From: VBDM01 sp035499735
GTDB lineage: Bacteria; Pseudomonadota; Gammaproteobacteria; Burkholderiales; SG8-39
Assembly (NCBI GenBank): GCA_035499735.1
Contig: DATJYC010000069.1
Span: 1 to 5,535, forward strand
Direction of reading: 5' to 3'
DNA: 5,535 nt
Shown here: positions 5,296-5,535 of the stretch, piece by piece
Layout: every line of letters begins with the position of its first letter
How positions within the stretch are numbered: position 1 is the stretch's first letter
Translations under genes and position numbers: made by a program
Notes under the pieces: model-generated
The model's database searches: none
Told to the model about the DNA's origin: nothing
What the model saw: the letters and a program-made list of their open reading frames with translations, nothing else

Positions 5296-5535
5296 CTACA
5301 CCTCGAGCAAGTCCCGCCCGACGACGATCGTTCCGCCGAAGTGCTTGCGCACGCCCTCGGCCCACATCTCGTCGGTGATCGAGGGATCGTCGCCCGGTAC
5401 GAGGTGGGAGAGCACCAGCGTCTTCACGCCGGCCTCGGCGGCGAGCTTTCCCAGTTCCTCGGGAACGATGTGGCTCGCGAGCAGGTGCTCGCGCAGCGTC
5501 GCCGCGTTGGGGACGATTCTCAGGAGCCGCTCGAT
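5296..5535 (-). CDS. Metallo-beta-lactamase-fold hydrolase, C-terminal end only
   Basis: Only the last 79 residues and the stop codon are in the window; the gene enters from the right edge. The visible part has the typical end of the arylsulfatase/RNase Z-like metallo-beta-lactamase group. A helix HLLASHIVPEELGKLAAEAG leads into the strand VKTLVLSHLVPGDD. Its His (44th visible residue) is the expected last metal ligand. The final strand TIVVGRDLLEV is the usual domain end. The first metal motif (HxHxDH) would be beyond the edge, so activity cannot be judged. It is on the same strand as the flavoenzyme, with 46 nt between its stop and that gene's ATG and no clear promoter in the gap. This suggests a shared transcript in which the hydrolase comes first. 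Confidence 0.82.
   Translation of the reverse strand: MERLLRIVPNAATLREHLLASHIVPEELGKLAAEAGVKTLVLSHLVPGDDPSITDEMWAEGVRKHFGGTIVVGRDLLEV

Noticed and set aside
4032..5378. A 448-codon open frame antisense to the flavoenzyme
   Set aside because: Its product is dominated by Arg, His, Ala and Leu without a recognisable domain. The opposite strand has a complete catalytic set, so this is a GC-rich shadow frame.
1..5535. Defence system, toxin-antitoxin pair, CRISPR, prophage or insertion sequence
   Set aside because: No such protein motif, spaced repeat array, terminal inverted repeat or tRNA-like site was seen. All frames with family signals are metabolic or envelope genes.

Overview
The window is GC-rich, with G or C at most third codon positions. 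It looks like chromosomal DNA of a Gram-negative bacterium, most likely a proteobacterium of betaproteobacterial (Burkholderiales-like) type. The lipoprotein signals, a Tat-like leader and the family mix support the Gram-negative call. The taxonomic guess is an inference from composition and protein flavour only. There is no rRNA, tRNA, CRISPR array, transposase or phage gene.

Layout, left to right: (1) the N-terminal part of a secreted cupin protein on the minus strand, running off the left edge at position 1; (2) a 256-bp divergent intergenic region holding a 7-bp direct repeat, a sigma70-like promoter and a 15-bp palindrome; (3) a complete phosphoesterase/phospholipase C-family enzyme on the plus strand (523-1935); (4) a convergent two-gene minus-strand operon, made of a lipoprotein alpha/beta hydrolase (3041-2409) followed 13 nt later by a four-helix DUF1761-type membrane protein (2395-1955); (5) a divergent promoter region and a plus-strand gene (3152-4009) for an unusual envelope protein with a lipobox, a Pro/Ala/Lys-rich linker, a beta-rich domain and a C-terminal membrane helix; (6) convergent to it with only 7 nt between stop codons, a minus-strand FMN-dependent alpha-hydroxy-acid dehydrogenase (5249-4017), preceded 46 nt upstream by the C-terminal end of a metallo-beta-lactamase-fold hydrolase that enters from the right edge.

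Most products appear to act in the envelope or periplasm: a signal-peptide cupin, a lipoprotein hydrolase, a polytopic membrane protein, a doubly anchored lipoprotein and a Tat-leader flavoenzyme. The metallo-hydrolase and the flavoenzyme are probably co-transcribed and may act in sequence (release of a hydroxy acid, then its oxidation). The phosphoesterase and the cupin are transcribed divergently from a shared control region.

The most interesting items are a CxxCH heme-c-type motif in the substrate/acceptor loop of the FMN enzyme, the possible two-membrane tether at 3152-4009, and the repeat and palindrome in front of the phosphoesterase. No defence system or mobile element was found. The rest looks like ordinary chromosomal gene content.
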